A stretch of DNA of 64,000 nucleotides from JAJPKK01 sp963781195 (GTDB lineage: Bacteria > Pseudomonadota > Alphaproteobacteria > Rhizobiales > Xanthobacteraceae). Positions within the stretch are counted from its first letter, which is position 1. Each line of letters begins with the position of its first letter. The DNA lies in NCBI GenBank assembly GCA_963781195.1, contig CAWAEZ010000015.1, forward strand, positions 35,644-99,643, given 5' to 3'. The notes beneath the pieces were generated by a model. That model was not told where the DNA came from, made no database searches, and saw nothing but the letters and a program-made list of their open reading frames with translations. A program made the translations under genes and the position numbers. This document shows positions 9,448 through 18,450 of the stretch, in pieces.

Positions 9448-10302
9448 CTAAGCCGCACCCCCGAGGCTGCGGACGAAGTCGATGACGAGCCGCACCGCGC
9501 GCCGCGCCGCCGCTGCCTCCGGCTCCCGGGTGACGAAGGCATGGGGCATCCCTTCGAAGGTCTCGTAGACGGCACGGCCGCCGGCCGCGCGCCACGTCAC
9601 GACGAACTTTTCCGCCATCTCCGGCGTCACGTTGTCGTCGTTGGTGCCCTGGAACAGCAGCAGCGGCGGCAGCCTGACCCGCTCCCCGCGGTCGAGGATC
9701 ATTTGCGGGTTGCCCTCGGCCATCACCGTCTCGTCGCCGAAAAAGGCGTCGTGGTTCGCTACCAGACGCGCATTTTTTCGGTCCTGCGCCATGCGGTAGC
9801 GCGCCAGGGGATCGGCGATCGGCCAGCACGCCACGGCGTAGGCGATCGCGGCGTCGACACGCTCGTGGCCGGCGAGCGCGATGGCGGCGTAACGCGGATC
9901 GTCGGGCCGCATGGCGTTGAGCAGCATCTGGTGCCCGCCGCTGGACGACGCGACCGCGCCGACCCACTCGGCCCGGCTGCCGAGCCGCGCCGCATTGGCC
10001 TTGAGCCAGCGCACGCCGTAATTGATGTCGGCGACCGGCCCGGGGTAAGGCGACTGCGGCGCCAGCCGGAAATCGACCGCGAGCACGACAACCCCGGCGG
10101 CGGCGACGGCCTCGTCGAGCAACGCATTGTTGAGCCGGTCGCCGCCGGTCCAGGCGCCGCCATGGACCCCGATCACCGCCGGAAACGGCCCGTCGCCGCG
10201 CGGACGGTAAAGCCGCGCCAGCAGCGGCGCATCGTCGACGCGGAGATATTCGATATCTTCGGTCGTGACCTCGTAGCGGGGAGGATCGGCCATCACATTC
10301 AT
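9448..10302 (-). CDS. Alpha/beta hydrolase, HSL-type esterase/lipase family
   Basis: 284 residues. The start at 10302 gives a protein beginning MNVMADPPRYEV; upstream codons of the open frame run into a repeat and are not coding. Motifs: oxyanion HGGAW (about residue 55), VVVLAVDFRLAP, nucleophile region ASSSGG in place of the common GDSAGG, and the C-terminal catalytic His in GMPHAF. It ends 157 nt before the second Bug receptor in the same direction and may head that operon. Likely a cytoplasmic carboxylesterase; substrate unknown. Confidence 0.85.
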   Translation of the reverse strand: MNVMADPPRYEVTTEDIEYLRVDDAPLLARLYRPRGDGPFPAVIGVHGGAWTGGDRLNNALLDEAVAAAGVVVLAVDFRLAPQSPYPGPVADINYGVRWLKANAARLGSRAEWVGAVASSSGGHQMLLNAMRPDDPRYAAIALAGHERVDAAIAYAVACWPIADPLARYRMAQDRKNARLVANHDAFFGDETVMAEGNPQMILDRGERVRLPPLLLFQGTNDDNVTPEMAEKFVVTWRAAGGRAVYETFEGMPHAFVTREPEAAAARRAVRLVIDFVRSLGGAA

Positions 10303-10405
10303 TGCAAGAGGCTCCAGGCGATTTCGCGCCAACCTATCATCCCGCCCGGGCCGACGCCATTTCTGCGACCGACGACCATGTGGTGACGTGCGCCTCGCCC
10401 GCGCC

Positions 10406-10514
10406 GTCATTCCCGGGCGCGCGCTTCCGCGCGAATCCGAAGTCCGTGTAGCGATGAAAACTGGAACGGCCGCTTGGATTCCGGGTCCACCGCTGCGCTG
10501 CGCCCCGGAATGAC
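10406..10514. repeat. REP-like inverted repeat in intergenic region
   Basis: The gap of 346 bases between two divergent genes (10303-10648) holds a palindromic unit whose ends, GTCATTCCCGGG and CCCCGGAATGAC, are inverted copies about 100 bp apart, with GATTCCGGGTCC inside. This is the type of extragenic repeat common in Bradyrhizobiaceae. No gene is seen in the gap. Confidence 0.7.
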
Positions 10515-10648
10515 GGACGCGTTCGGCGCACCGCGCCCCAGCAGGCATCTCCGCTTTCCGGACATCTTCCGCTTCGGGACGATCGCCCATCGCCGCGTTT
10601 CGTGTAGATTTGCCGGCACGCCGCCTTGCTCACTCATGCAGGAACTCC

Positions 10649-11422
10649 ATGTCGGGTCTCGCAGGTCTGTTCTCGCTCGCCGATCGCGTCGCGCTCGTCA
10701 CCGGCGCCTCGCGCGGGCTCGGCTTCGCCATGGCGGAGGCGCTCGCCGAGGCGGGCGCGCTGGTCTTCATCAATGGGCGCGATGAAGCCGCCGCTGTCGC
10801 AGCCGCGGGGATGCTGCGGGAGCGCGGCTTGAACGCGCAGCCGGCGGCGTTCGACGTCACCGATCGTGCCGCCGCCGCGGCGGCCGTCGATGCGGTCGTC
10901 GCCGCGCACGGCCGTCTCGACATCCTCGTCTGCAATGCCGGCTACACCCACCGCGCCGCGCTCTCCGATTGGACCGAGCACGACTGGAACGCCATGCTCG
11001 CGATCCATGTGAGCGCGAGCTTCTTCCTCGCCCAGCAGGTCGCGGTGCCGATGCGCCGCAACCGGTATGGCCGGATCATCTTCACCACCTCGATCACCGC
11101 ACTGATGGGGCGCGCCACCGTCCACGGCTATGTCGCCGCCAAGAGCGCATTGGCGGGGTTGGCGCGCTCGCTCGCCGCCGAGCTCGGCGAGGACGAGATC
11201 ACCTGCAACTCGATCGCGCCGGGCTACTTCGAGACCGATCTCACGCGGCCGCTCCTCGACGACGCGGCCTTCGTCGCCCGCGTCAACGGTCTCGTCGCAC
11301 TGCGGCGATGGGGTCGGCCGCACGACCTCAAGGGTGTCGCGGTGTTCCTGGCGTCGGAGGCGAGCGCCTATGTCACCGGCCAGCAGATTGTGGTCGACGG
11401 CGGGCTGACGACCACCATCTGA
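10649..11422 (+). CDS. SDR-family oxidoreductase
   Basis: 257 residues. The start at 10649 follows a CAGGAA ribosome site. Classical short-chain dehydrogenase marks: cofactor loop TGASRGLG near residue 18, NAG motif CNAG, catalytic Ser in FTTSITAL, Tyr and Lys in HGYVAAK, and C-terminal IVVDGG. Similar to 3-oxoacyl-reductase/gluconate 5-dehydrogenase-like proteins. NAD(P)H preference and substrate are not determined. The gene converges on cobC with an 11-base gap. Confidence 0.9.
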   Translation: MSGLAGLFSLADRVALVTGASRGLGFAMAEALAEAGALVFINGRDEAAAVAAAGMLRERGLNAQPAAFDVTDRAAAAAAVDAVVAAHGRLDILVCNAGYTHRAALSDWTEHDWNAMLAIHVSASFFLAQQVAVPMRRNRYGRIIFTTSITALMGRATVHGYVAAKSALAGLARSLAAELGEDEITCNSIAPGYFETDLTRPLLDDAAFVARVNGLVALRRWGRPHDLKGVAVFLASEASAYVTGQQIVVDGGLTTTI

Positions 11423-11433
11423 CCGGTTCCGCC

Positions 11434-12591
11434 TCAGCCCGTTGCCGGACCGGCGCTGCGATCGCGGACGCCGCCGTCCGCGGAAACCGCAGGACTGCCG
11501 GCTCGTGGCGCCCCGGCGAAAACGGCGAGCGCGGCGGCGAGCCGCTCCCAGGCCGCCTCGTCCGCAGGCAGTCCGAAACGCAGCCAATGCGGCCTCTCCG
11601 CGAAGCGGCGGACCATGATGCCGGCGTGGCCGAGATGGTCGGCAAGGGCGGCCGCCGCCGGCGCGTGCACCAGCCGGAACAGCGACGTTCCCCCCGCGAC
11701 GGCGAGGCCGGCATCGATCAGCAGCCGGTCGAGCCGGGCGGCGTCCCGCGCCAGCCGGTCGCGCATCGCCGCCGCCCAGGCGCCATCGGCGAGGGCGGCC
11801 TCTCCGGCCAGCAGGGCGGGTCCGGCGACCGGCCATGGCCCGAGGGTGGCGCGCAGCCGTGCCGCCAGCTCCGTCGTCGCGAGCGCGAAGCCGAGCCGCA
11901 GGCCGGCCAGGCCGTGGAATTTGCCGAACGATCGCAGCACGACGATGCCGCCGCGCCCAACCTCCGGCGCCAGGCTCAGGCCGGCCGGGCCGACCTCCGC
12001 GAACGCCTCGTCGACCACCAGCAGGCCGCCACGGCGCTGCTTCTGTGCCGCCAGTTCCAACAGCGCGTCCTTGCCCACGATCCGGCCGTCCGGATTGTTC
12101 GGGTTGACGACGATGGCGAGGTCGGCGGCTTCCAGCGCGTCGACTGCCGCGACCTCCGTGGTCTGGTGACCGACGAGGCGGGCGACGCGCGCGTGCTCGG
12201 CATAGGTCGGCGAAAGCACCGCCGCACGCCCCGCGGGCACCAGCGCGAACACCAGCGGCAGCAGGATCTGCGTGCCGGGCGCCGCAACCACATGTGCCGC
12301 CACGACACGCGCGGCAACCCCATGTGCTGCCGCCCGTGGAGCAGCCGCCCCAGGCGCTGCGGCCGTGCCGTAAGCCCGCGCCGCGATCGCCGCCAGCCGT
12401 TCGAGGGCGGCCGGTTCCGGGAGCCGCGCGAACACCGCGGGCGGCAGCCGGGGCAGGGGATACGAATGCGGATTGATCCCGGTCGACAAATCGATCATGG
12501 GTTCCGGCGCATCCGGGAACCGTCCTCGCGCCGCGGCGAGATCGCCGCCATGGGGGAGGTGTGCGAGGCCTATGTCGGAGCTTTCAGTCAC
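11434..12591 (-). CDS. cobC: Threonine-phosphate decarboxylase/CobC-like aminotransferase
   Basis: PLP-dependent fold-type I enzyme that supplies the aminopropanol arm of cobalamin. The family N terminus LPHGGDL is preceded in frame by GTG at 12591, giving 385 residues. Motifs: IDLSTGINPHSYP, NPNNPDGR, and SFGKFHGLAGLRLGF with the PLP lysine. The GTG start lies inside the divergent cbiB gene (20-bp overlap), so its promoter must lie in cbiB. An Ala-rich stretch between YGTAA and VVAAPGTQ is encoded by a 30-bp near-duplication and lengthens the usual loop. The start codon is the weakest part of the call. Confidence 0.87.
   Translation of the reverse strand: MTESSDIGLAHLPHGGDLAAARGRFPDAPEPMIDLSTGINPHSYPLPRLPPAVFARLPEPAALERLAAIAARAYGTAAAPGAAAPRAAAHGVAARVVAAHVVAAPGTQILLPLVFALVPAGRAAVLSPTYAEHARVARLVGHQTTEVAAVDALEAADLAIVVNPNNPDGRIVGKDALLELAAQKQRRGGLLVVDEAFAEVGPAGLSLAPEVGRGGIVVLRSFGKFHGLAGLRLGFALATTELAARLRATLGPWPVAGPALLAGEAALADGAWAAAMRDRLARDAARLDRLLIDAGLAVAGGTSLFRLVHAPAAAALADHLGHAGIMVRRFAERPHWLRFGLPADEAAWERLAAALAVFAGAPRAGSPAVSADGGVRDRSAGPATG
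12284..12345. repeat. 30-bp near-tandem duplication inside cobC
   Basis: Two imperfect 30-bp units begin with GCAACCACATGTGC and GCAACCCCATGTGC. They sit inside the coding frame of cobC and encode an Ala/Val/His-rich loop not expected in the family. Confidence 0.55.
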
Positions 12592-13546
12592 ACTGACTCT
12601 TCTGGCGCTGCTGATCGAGGCCCTAGTCGGGTACCCGGATCGTCTGTTCGGCGCAATCGGCCATCCGGTGACCTGGGTCGGCGCGCTGATCCGCCGGCTC
12701 GACATCCGCTTGAACCGCGCGGAAATGGGCCTCGGCCGGCGGCGGCTCGCCGGCGCCGTCGCGCTGGCGCTCATCATCGCGGGGCCCGCGGCGGTGGCCG
12801 GCGTCGCGGAGCGCGTCCTGCTGCTGGCGCCGCTCGGCATCGTCGCGGTGGCGGTGGTGGCGAGCACGCTCATCGCCCAGCGCAGCCTCTACCGGCATGT
12901 CGCCGAAGTGGCGGCGGCTCTCGAACGGGAAGGCCTCGCCGCCGGCCGCACGGCGGTGGCGAAGATCGTCGGCCGCGATCCCGCAGTCCTCGACGAGGCG
13001 GGCGTGGCGCGGGCGGCGATCGAGAGCCTTGCCGAGAATTTCTCCGACGGCATCGTCGCGCCGGTTTTCTGGCTCGCATTCGCGGGACTGCCCGGCGGCG
13101 CCGCCTACAAGGCGATCAACACCGCCGACAGCATGATCGGTCACCGCACGGAACGGCACGAGGCGTTCGGCTTCGCCGCGGCGCGTCTCGACGATCTCGT
13201 CAATCTGCCGGCGTCGCGTCTGTCCGCCCTCCTGGTGGTCGCCGCAGCCGTCCCTGATGGGCGCGCGGCCGCCGCGCGGGCGTGGCAGGCGGTCCGGCGC
13301 GATGCCCGCCATCACCGCTCGCCCAACGCGGGATATCCGGAGGCTGCTTTCGCGGGCGCGCTGGGCCTCGCGCTCGCCGGACCGCGGGTCTATGGCGGCG
13401 TCACCGTGGACGACGCGCTGATGGGCGACGGCCGCCGTGACGCGACGGCCGCCGACATCCGCGCCGCGCTCGCGCTCTATCGGCGCGCCGACGCCCTGCT
13501 GATCGCACTTGTAGGGTTCGCCGCCCTGCTCATCGCGCTAGTTTGA
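12572..13546 (+). CDS. cbiB: Adenosylcobinamide-phosphate synthase CbiB/CobD
   Basis: Integral membrane protein, 324 residues, attaching (R)-1-amino-2-propanol phosphate to adenosylcobyric acid. Family motifs: GYPDRLFGAIGHPVTWVGAL at the N terminus, ESLAENFSDGIVAPVFW and AINTADSMIGHR in the middle, RDARHHRSPNAGYPEAAFAG later. Several hydrophobic segments are visible. The ATG at 12572 overlaps the divergent cobC start. The 3' end overlaps convergent cobQ by 17 bp. Confidence 0.93.
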   Translation: MSELSVTLTLLALLIEALVGYPDRLFGAIGHPVTWVGALIRRLDIRLNRAEMGLGRRRLAGAVALALIIAGPAAVAGVAERVLLLAPLGIVAVAVVASTLIAQRSLYRHVAEVAAALEREGLAAGRTAVAKIVGRDPAVLDEAGVARAAIESLAENFSDGIVAPVFWLAFAGLPGGAAYKAINTADSMIGHRTERHEAFGFAAARLDDLVNLPASRLSALLVVAAAVPDGRAAAARAWQAVRRDARHHRSPNAGYPEAAFAGALGLALAGPRVYGGVTVDDALMGDGRRDATAADIRAALALYRRADALLIALVGFAALLIALV

Positions 13547-14987
13547 GAAGACGATCGAGATCGATATGTGCGGCGAGATGGGCCGCGAGACGGTCGAGCG
13601 TGCCCTCGATGAGCGCGTCGTGGGCGATGGAGCTCGGCGGCGCGCCGAGCCGTTCCAGCCAGGCCGAGCGCTGGCGATCGTCGCCGAACAGGCCGTGCAC
13701 ATAGCTGCCAACGACCCGCCCGTCGGCGGAGACGGCGCCCTCCGGCGTGCCGGCCGAAAGGCGCGCGAAGGGACGCGCGGTGTCTGGCCCCGTGGTTGTG
13801 CCGATATGCATCTCGTAACCGCGGAACGGGGCACCGCCGGCTTCGCCCGTCGCCGGCTCGAGGCGCTTGTTGCCGGCGAGCACGGTCTCGACGTCGAGCA
13901 GGCCGAGGCCGTCGACCGCGCCGGGGGGGCCTTCGATGCCGTCCGGGTCGGCGACGCGCCTGCCGAGCATCTGATAGCCGCCGCACAGGCCGAGCACGCG
14001 GCCGCCGCGGCGCACATGGGCCGCAATGTCGATGTCGAAGCCGGCCGCGCGCAACGCGGCGAGGTCGGCGATGGTCGCCTTCGAGCCCGGCAGGATCACA
14101 AGGTCGGCGTCGCCGGGGATCGCGGTGCCCGGGCGGACCCGCACCACCTCGATCGCGGGCTCGGCCTCGAGCGGATCGAGGTCGTCGAAATTGGCGATGT
14201 GCGGCAGGATCGGCACCGCGATCCGCAGCATGGCGCCCGGCTTGCGCGGCGACGGGCGGTCGAGCGCCAGCGCGTCTTCTGCCGGCAACAGGCGTGCCGC
14301 GGCGAAGAACGGCACCAGGCCGAGCGCCTCCCAGCCGGTCGCCTGCGCGATCAGGGTCATGCCGTCGGCGAACAGTGCGGGATCGCCGCGGAACTTGTTG
14401 ACCAGGAAGCCGCCGATCATCGCGGCGTCCGGCGCCGCGATCACCGCCTTGGTGCCGACGAGGCTGGCGATCACGCCGCCGCGGTCGATGTCGCCGATCA
14501 GCACCACCGGCACGTCGGCGGCGCGCGCGAAGCCCATATTGGCGATGTCGTTGGCGCGCAGGTTCACCTCCGAGGCGCTGCCCGCGCCCTCGACCAGCAC
14601 GAGGTCGGCCTCGGCCCGGAGCCGTTCGAAGCTCGCCAGCACCGGCGCCATCAGGGTCGGCTTGATCGCCTGGTAGGCTGCCGCCTTGGCGGTGCCGTGC
14701 ACGCGGCCCTGCACCACGATCTGCGCGCCGGTCTCGCTCTGCGGCTTGAGCAGCACCGGATTCATGTGCACGCTGGGCGGAACGCGCGCGGCGCGCGCCT
14801 GCAGCGCCTGGGCGCGGCCGATCTCGCCGCCGTCCGCCGTCACCGCGGCATTGTTGGACATGTTCTGCGGCTTGAACGGCCGCACCCGAAGGCCGCGATC
14901 CGCAAAGGCGCGGGCCAGGCCCGCGACGATCAGCGACTTGCCGACGTCCGAGCCGGTTCCCTGGAACATCAGCGCCCGCGCCGCCAC
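13530..14987 (-). CDS. cobQ: Cobyric acid synthase
   Basis: 485 residues, glutamine-dependent amidation of adenosylcobyrinic a,c-diamide at four side chains. An N-terminal synthetase domain has the P-loop GTGSDVGKS and PFKPQNMSNNA. A C-terminal class I-like glutaminase domain has GLCGGYQMLG with the catalytic Cys and YVHGLFGD with the His. Length is normal. Convergent with cbiB. The region upstream (about 295 bp) separates it from cobO and contains a short palindrome. Confidence 0.95.
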   Translation of the reverse strand: MAARALMFQGTGSDVGKSLIVAGLARAFADRGLRVRPFKPQNMSNNAAVTADGGEIGRAQALQARAARVPPSVHMNPVLLKPQSETGAQIVVQGRVHGTAKAAAYQAIKPTLMAPVLASFERLRAEADLVLVEGAGSASEVNLRANDIANMGFARAADVPVVLIGDIDRGGVIASLVGTKAVIAAPDAAMIGGFLVNKFRGDPALFADGMTLIAQATGWEALGLVPFFAAARLLPAEDALALDRPSPRKPGAMLRIAVPILPHIANFDDLDPLEAEPAIEVVRVRPGTAIPGDADLVILPGSKATIADLAALRAAGFDIDIAAHVRRGGRVLGLCGGYQMLGRRVADPDGIEGPPGAVDGLGLLDVETVLAGNKRLEPATGEAGGAPFRGYEMHIGTTTGPDTARPFARLSAGTPEGAVSADGRVVGSYVHGLFGDDRQRSAWLERLGAPPSSIAHDALIEGTLDRLAAHLAAHIDLDRLLKLAR

Positions 14988-15078
14988 ACCTAACGTCCCG
15001 TCTCCAACGAAGGGTTCCCACGGGTGTCATCGCCCGAACTCGACCCCAAGGCATTCCCACATCGTTGAGCGGGTTTGA

Positions 15079-15112
15079 GGGCACCTCTCCCCGCGTGCGG
15101 GGCGAGGGAGCA
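15079..15112. repeat. Short GC-rich palindrome between cobQ and cobO
   Basis: CTCTCCCCGCGTGCGGGGCGAG forms a compact hairpin and resembles one half of the larger palindromic elements at 22.4 kb and 29.9 kb. Nothing else is seen between 14988 and 15282. Confidence 0.5.
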
Positions 15113-15282
15113 GAGGCGCCGTGCCGCAGAATCGAGATGTGTGAATGCGGCAGGGCTTGGCCAGGCGATCCAGTATCCCCCGGGCTGCGGCTTCGGGCAC
15201 AGCTTGAATTCCACCGATGGCGCGGGGGGGACTTCGCTTTCGCGGGCCTGACAGGGCTGGATGTGCCGCTCCCATCGTCATC

Positions 15283-15894
15283 CTAGAACTCGATTCCCGG
15301 CTGCGCCTTCACGCCGGCGGCGAAGTGATGCTTGACGAGCGTCATCTCGGTGACGAGATCGGCCGCCGCGATCAGCTCGGGCTTGGCGTTGCGGCCGGTG
15401 ACGACGATGTGCAGTCCCTCGCGGCGGGCGCTCAGCGCGGCGACCACGCGGTCGGGATCGAGGTAGTCGTAGCGCAGCGCGATGTTGAGCTCGTCGAGGA
15501 TGACGAGGCTGAAATCCGGATCGGCCATCAGCTCGAGCGATTTGCCCCAGGCCCGCTCGGCCGCGGCGACGTCGCGCGCGCGGTCCTGGGTTTCCCAGGT
15601 GAAGCCTTCGCCCATGGTGTGCCACGACACCTGCTCGCCGAACGCGGCGAGCGCGTCGCGCTCCGCCGTGTGCCACGCGCCCTTGATGAACTGCACCACG
15701 CCGACCCGCCGGCCGCGGCCGAGCATGCGCAAAGCGAGCCCGAAGGCGGCGGTCGACTTGCCCTTGCCGGCGCCGGTGTGGACGATCAGCAGGCCCTTCT
15801 CGACGGTCTTTTCCGCCACCTCCGCATCCTGCACCGCCTTGCGCTTGGCCATCTTGGCGCGGTGGCGTTCGTCGTCGTCGGCGATCTTGTTCAT
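15283..15894 (-). CDS. cobO: Cob(I)yrinic acid a,c-diamide adenosyltransferase (CobA/CobO/BtuR type)
   Basis: 203 residues, adds the 5'-deoxyadenosyl ligand to the corrin cobalt. The start at 15894 is supported by AAGGACG upstream and by the known N terminus. The P-loop HTGAGKGKSTAAFGLALR is at residues 39-56, followed by VQFIKGAW and the metal-side motif VILDELNIALRY. The ATG overlaps the cobP stop by four bases (ATGA), so the two are translationally coupled. Confidence 0.95.
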   Translation of the reverse strand: MNKIADDDERHRAKMAKRKAVQDAEVAEKTVEKGLLIVHTGAGKGKSTAAFGLALRMLGRGRRVGVVQFIKGAWHTAERDALAAFGEQVSWHTMGEGFTWETQDRARDVAAAERAWGKSLELMADPDFSLVILDELNIALRYDYLDPDRVVAALSARREGLHIVVTGRNAKPELIAAADLVTEMTLVKHHFAAGVKAQPGIEF

Positions 15895-16412
15895 GCCCGT
15901 CCTTTTACGATCAGCGGCAAGCCGGCGACCACGAGCACGACGCGGTCGGCGCGCGCGGCGATGCGCTGGTTGAGCCGACCCTGCAGGTCGACGAACCGGC
16001 GCGCAAGCGCATTGTCGGGCACGATCCCGGACCCGACCTCGTTCGAGACCATCACCACCGGACCTTTGCGGCCCGAGAGAGCGGCTTCGAGACCACCCGT
16101 CTCGGCCTCGGTGTCGGCTTCGGCCAACATGCGGTTGGTCAGCCACAGGGTGAGGCAATCGACGAGGAGACGTCCGGCGGGTGCGGCCGCAATCGCGGCG
16201 GCGAGATCATGGGGCGCCTCGACGGTGTCCCAGCCGGCGCCGCGCCGCGCGCGATGGTGCGCAATGCGCGCCGCCATCTCCGCGTCCCCGGCCTGCGCCG
16301 TCGCGACATAGACCCACGGCGGCGCGGCCGCGATGACGAGGCCTTCCGCATGGCGGCTCTTGCCGGAGCGCGCGCCGCCGAGAACGAGGGTAAGACGAGG
16401 ATCGGAGGTCAT
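15891..16412 (-). CDS. cobP: Bifunctional adenosylcobinamide kinase/adenosylcobinamide-phosphate guanylyltransferase
   Basis: 173 residues (CobU/CobP family). It phosphorylates adenosylcobinamide and transfers GMP, activating it for nucleotide loop assembly. P-loop GGARSGKS is near the start, then YVATAQAGDAEM with the guanylylation region, LTLWLTN and SNEVGSGIVP. The ATG at 16412 is preferred over one 21 bases upstream because the family begins just before LTLVLGGARSGKS. It heads the minus-strand cobP-cobO pair; the upstream gap is shared with the plus-strand riboswitch. Confidence 0.93.
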   Translation of the reverse strand: MTSDPRLTLVLGGARSGKSRHAEGLVIAAAPPWVYVATAQAGDAEMAARIAHHRARRGAGWDTVEAPHDLAAAIAAAPAGRLLVDCLTLWLTNRMLAEADTEAETGGLEAALSGRKGPVVMVSNEVGSGIVPDNALARRFVDLQGRLNQRIAARADRVVLVVAGLPLIVKGRA

Positions 16413-16644
16413 GACGGCGTTGTGTGACCGCATTCGGACGCGCGGGCAAGTCGCCCGGATCTCACGGCGAGATTGGACAGGAAGGCGCCTTCGTCCGGGT
16501 CAAACGTCCTTTGCATGGGGTTGTTTTTCGAAAAATTTCCGCGCCAAGGGCATTTGCGGTCCGGCCAAGGCCTGCCCTGACCCCGCCCCACAGCTTTCCC
16601 CCGATGATCGCATTGACAAAACGTGCGGCCGGGTCGCTAACTGC

Positions 16645-16822
16645 CGGCACCGACGGCCTCTCGCAAGAGAGCGAACAGGGAATGCGGTGCGGAACGCAAG
16701 TTCCAATGCCGCAGCTGCCCCCGCAACTGTAAGCGGCGAGCCCATACCAGGCCACTGGGGTCCTCCCCGGGAAGGCGGTTACGGGCACCGACCCGCGAGC
16801 CAGGAGACCTGCCGTCGGTTCG
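16645..16822 (+). promoter_or_regulatory. Cobalamin riboswitch (AdoCbl type)
   Basis: All core boxes are readable on the plus strand: AACAGGGAA, GCTGCCCCCGCAACTGTAA, GGCCACTG, CGGGAAGGC and the B12 box GAGCCAGGAGACCTGCC. The closing P1 helix pairs GCACCGACGGC with GCCGTCGG downstream. It precedes DUF1636-cobW-cobN-cobG and should repress them when cobalamin is abundant. No clear terminator hairpin lies between it and the first gene, so control may be at translation (inference). Confidence 0.95.
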
Positions 16823-16957
16823 TGCGTGCGCTGGGCGGGGTGCCTCGGCGCCGAACGATTTGCTGCCGCCCAAGCCGGTTCGCCCCGGCCGGCGTCTATT
16901 TCGCACCCCGGATCCAGGCCCAGGCCTTACTTTTCGGTCAGCCTCAGGAGCGCGTGG

Positions 16958-17413
16958 GTGACGTTGCAGGACCTCTCGCCAGACCCCCATCAGGATTCCG
17001 ATTCGAACGTCGCGGCGGATGCCGACGTGGCGGCCGCGGTCGCGACCGCGACCACCATCTATGTCTGCATCTCCTGCCGCGCCGGCGCCGCTGTCGGCCA
17101 GGCACCGAACCCCGGCGCGCGGCTCGCTGCGGCGACTGTGCGCGCCGCCGCGGGAACCGGCATTACCGTGCTCGGCGTGCGCTGTCTCGCCAATTGCAGC
17201 CGCGGCCCGAGCGCCGCGGTCCGGCGCAACCACGGCTGGACCTACGTGTTCGGCGGGCTCGACATCGAGCATGGCGCGGGCGCGCTCGTCGAGGGCGCCC
17301 GGCTGTTTGCCATCGCGAGCGACGGCGTGATGCCGTGGCGAGGTCGGCCGGAGGCCCTCAAGCGCGGGCTCATCGCGCGCTCACCCCCGATCGATTTTCC
17401 CGGAGAGGACTGA
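16958..17413 (+). CDS. DUF1636 family metal-binding-like protein
   Basis: 151 residues. The GTG start at 16958 is chosen for the CAGGAG ribosome site. The conserved pairs YVCISCRAG and RCLANCSRGPSAAVR give a CxxC plus CxxxC pattern resembling a small thioredoxin-fold ferredoxin or metal site. The family commonly neighbours cobW/cobN in Proteobacteria; the function is not established. It is the first gene after the cobalamin riboswitch and overlaps cobW (TGATG). A role in cobalt supply or Fe-S chemistry for the corrin operon is inference. Confidence 0.85.
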   Translation: MTLQDLSPDPHQDSDSNVAADADVAAAVATATTIYVCISCRAGAAVGQAPNPGARLAAATVRAAAGTGITVLGVRCLANCSRGPSAAVRRNHGWTYVFGGLDIEHGAGALVEGARLFAIASDGVMPWRGRPEALKRGLIARSPPIDFPGED

Positions 17414-18450
17414 TGTCGACTTCGCTCGCGCGCATCCCCTGCACCATCGTCACCGGCTTTCTCGGCGCCGGGAAGACGACGCTCGTGCGCCATGTCCTCG
17501 CCAATGCGGGGGGGCGGCGGCTCGCCGTCATCGTCAATGAGTTCGGCGACGTCGGCATCGACCGCGAAATCCTCAGGGGCTGCGGCGACGCGGCCTGCCC
17601 GGAGGAGAACATCGTCGAACTCGCCAATGGCTGCCTGTGCTGCACGGTGGCCGACGAATTCGTGCCGGCGCTCGACGCCATCCTGTCGCGGCGGCCGGCG
17701 GTCGAGCACATCGTGATCGAGACCTCGGGCCTCGCCTTGCCAAAGCCGCTGGTCCAGGCGTTCCACTGGCCGGCGATCAAGAGCCGCGTCACCGTCGATG
17801 GCGTGGTGGCGGTGGTGGATGGCGCCGCGCTCGCCGGCGGACGGGTCGCAGCCGACCTCGACGCGCTGGCGCGCCAGCGCGCCGCCGACGCTTCGCTCGA
17901 CCACGACGATCCGGTCGAGGAGGTGTTCGAGGATCAGCTCGCCTGCGCCGATCTCGTGGTGCTCAACAAGCGCGATCTCCTCGACGAGGCCGGGATGCAG
18001 GCCGCGCTCGCCGCGGTGGCGCGGGTGGTCCCGCGCGCGGTGAAGGTCGTCACCGTGGCGGACGGCAAGGTCGATCCCGCCGCTCTGCTCGGCCTCGGCG
18101 TCGGCACCGAGGACGACATCGAGAACCGCCGCACCCGCCACGACGCCGAGCTCGAGCACGACCACGACGACTTCGACAGCTTCGTCGTGCCGCTGCCGGA
18201 AATCACCGAGCCGGATGCGCTCGCGGCCCGCGTCGCGGCGCTCGCCGATCGCCACAACGTGTTCCGCGTCAAAGGCTTTGCGGCGGTGGCCGGGAAGCCG
18301 ATGCGACTCCTCGTGCAGGCGGTGGGGGCGCGGGTGAGCCACCAGTATGATCGCCTGTGGCAGGCGTCGGATGCCCGCGAAGGCCGGCTGGTGGTGATCG
18401 GCCTCAAGGGGCTCGACCGGGCCGGCGTGACCCGCGTGCTGGTCGGCTGA
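17413..18450 (+). CDS. cobW: CobW GTPase, cobalt metallochaperone
   Basis: 345 residues, COG0523 G3E GTPase. Walker A GFLGAGKTT is at about residues 16-24, the metal-binding GCLCC (CxCC) follows, then NKRDLL guanine specificity and a His/Asp-rich linker ELEHDHDD before the C-terminal CobW_C domain. CobW is linked to delivery of cobalt(II) to the CobNST chelatase. Overlap with DUF1636 upstream and with cobN downstream (TGATG) indicates one tightly coupled transcript under the riboswitch. Confidence 0.95.
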   Translation: MSTSLARIPCTIVTGFLGAGKTTLVRHVLANAGGRRLAVIVNEFGDVGIDREILRGCGDAACPEENIVELANGCLCCTVADEFVPALDAILSRRPAVEHIVIETSGLALPKPLVQAFHWPAIKSRVTVDGVVAVVDGAALAGGRVAADLDALARQRAADASLDHDDPVEEVFEDQLACADLVVLNKRDLLDEAGMQAALAAVARVVPRAVKVVTVADGKVDPAALLGLGVGTEDDIENRRTRHDAELEHDHDDFDSFVVPLPEITEPDALAARVAALADRHNVFRVKGFAAVAGKPMRLLVQAVGARVSHQYDRLWQASDAREGRLVVIGLKGLDRAGVTRVLVG

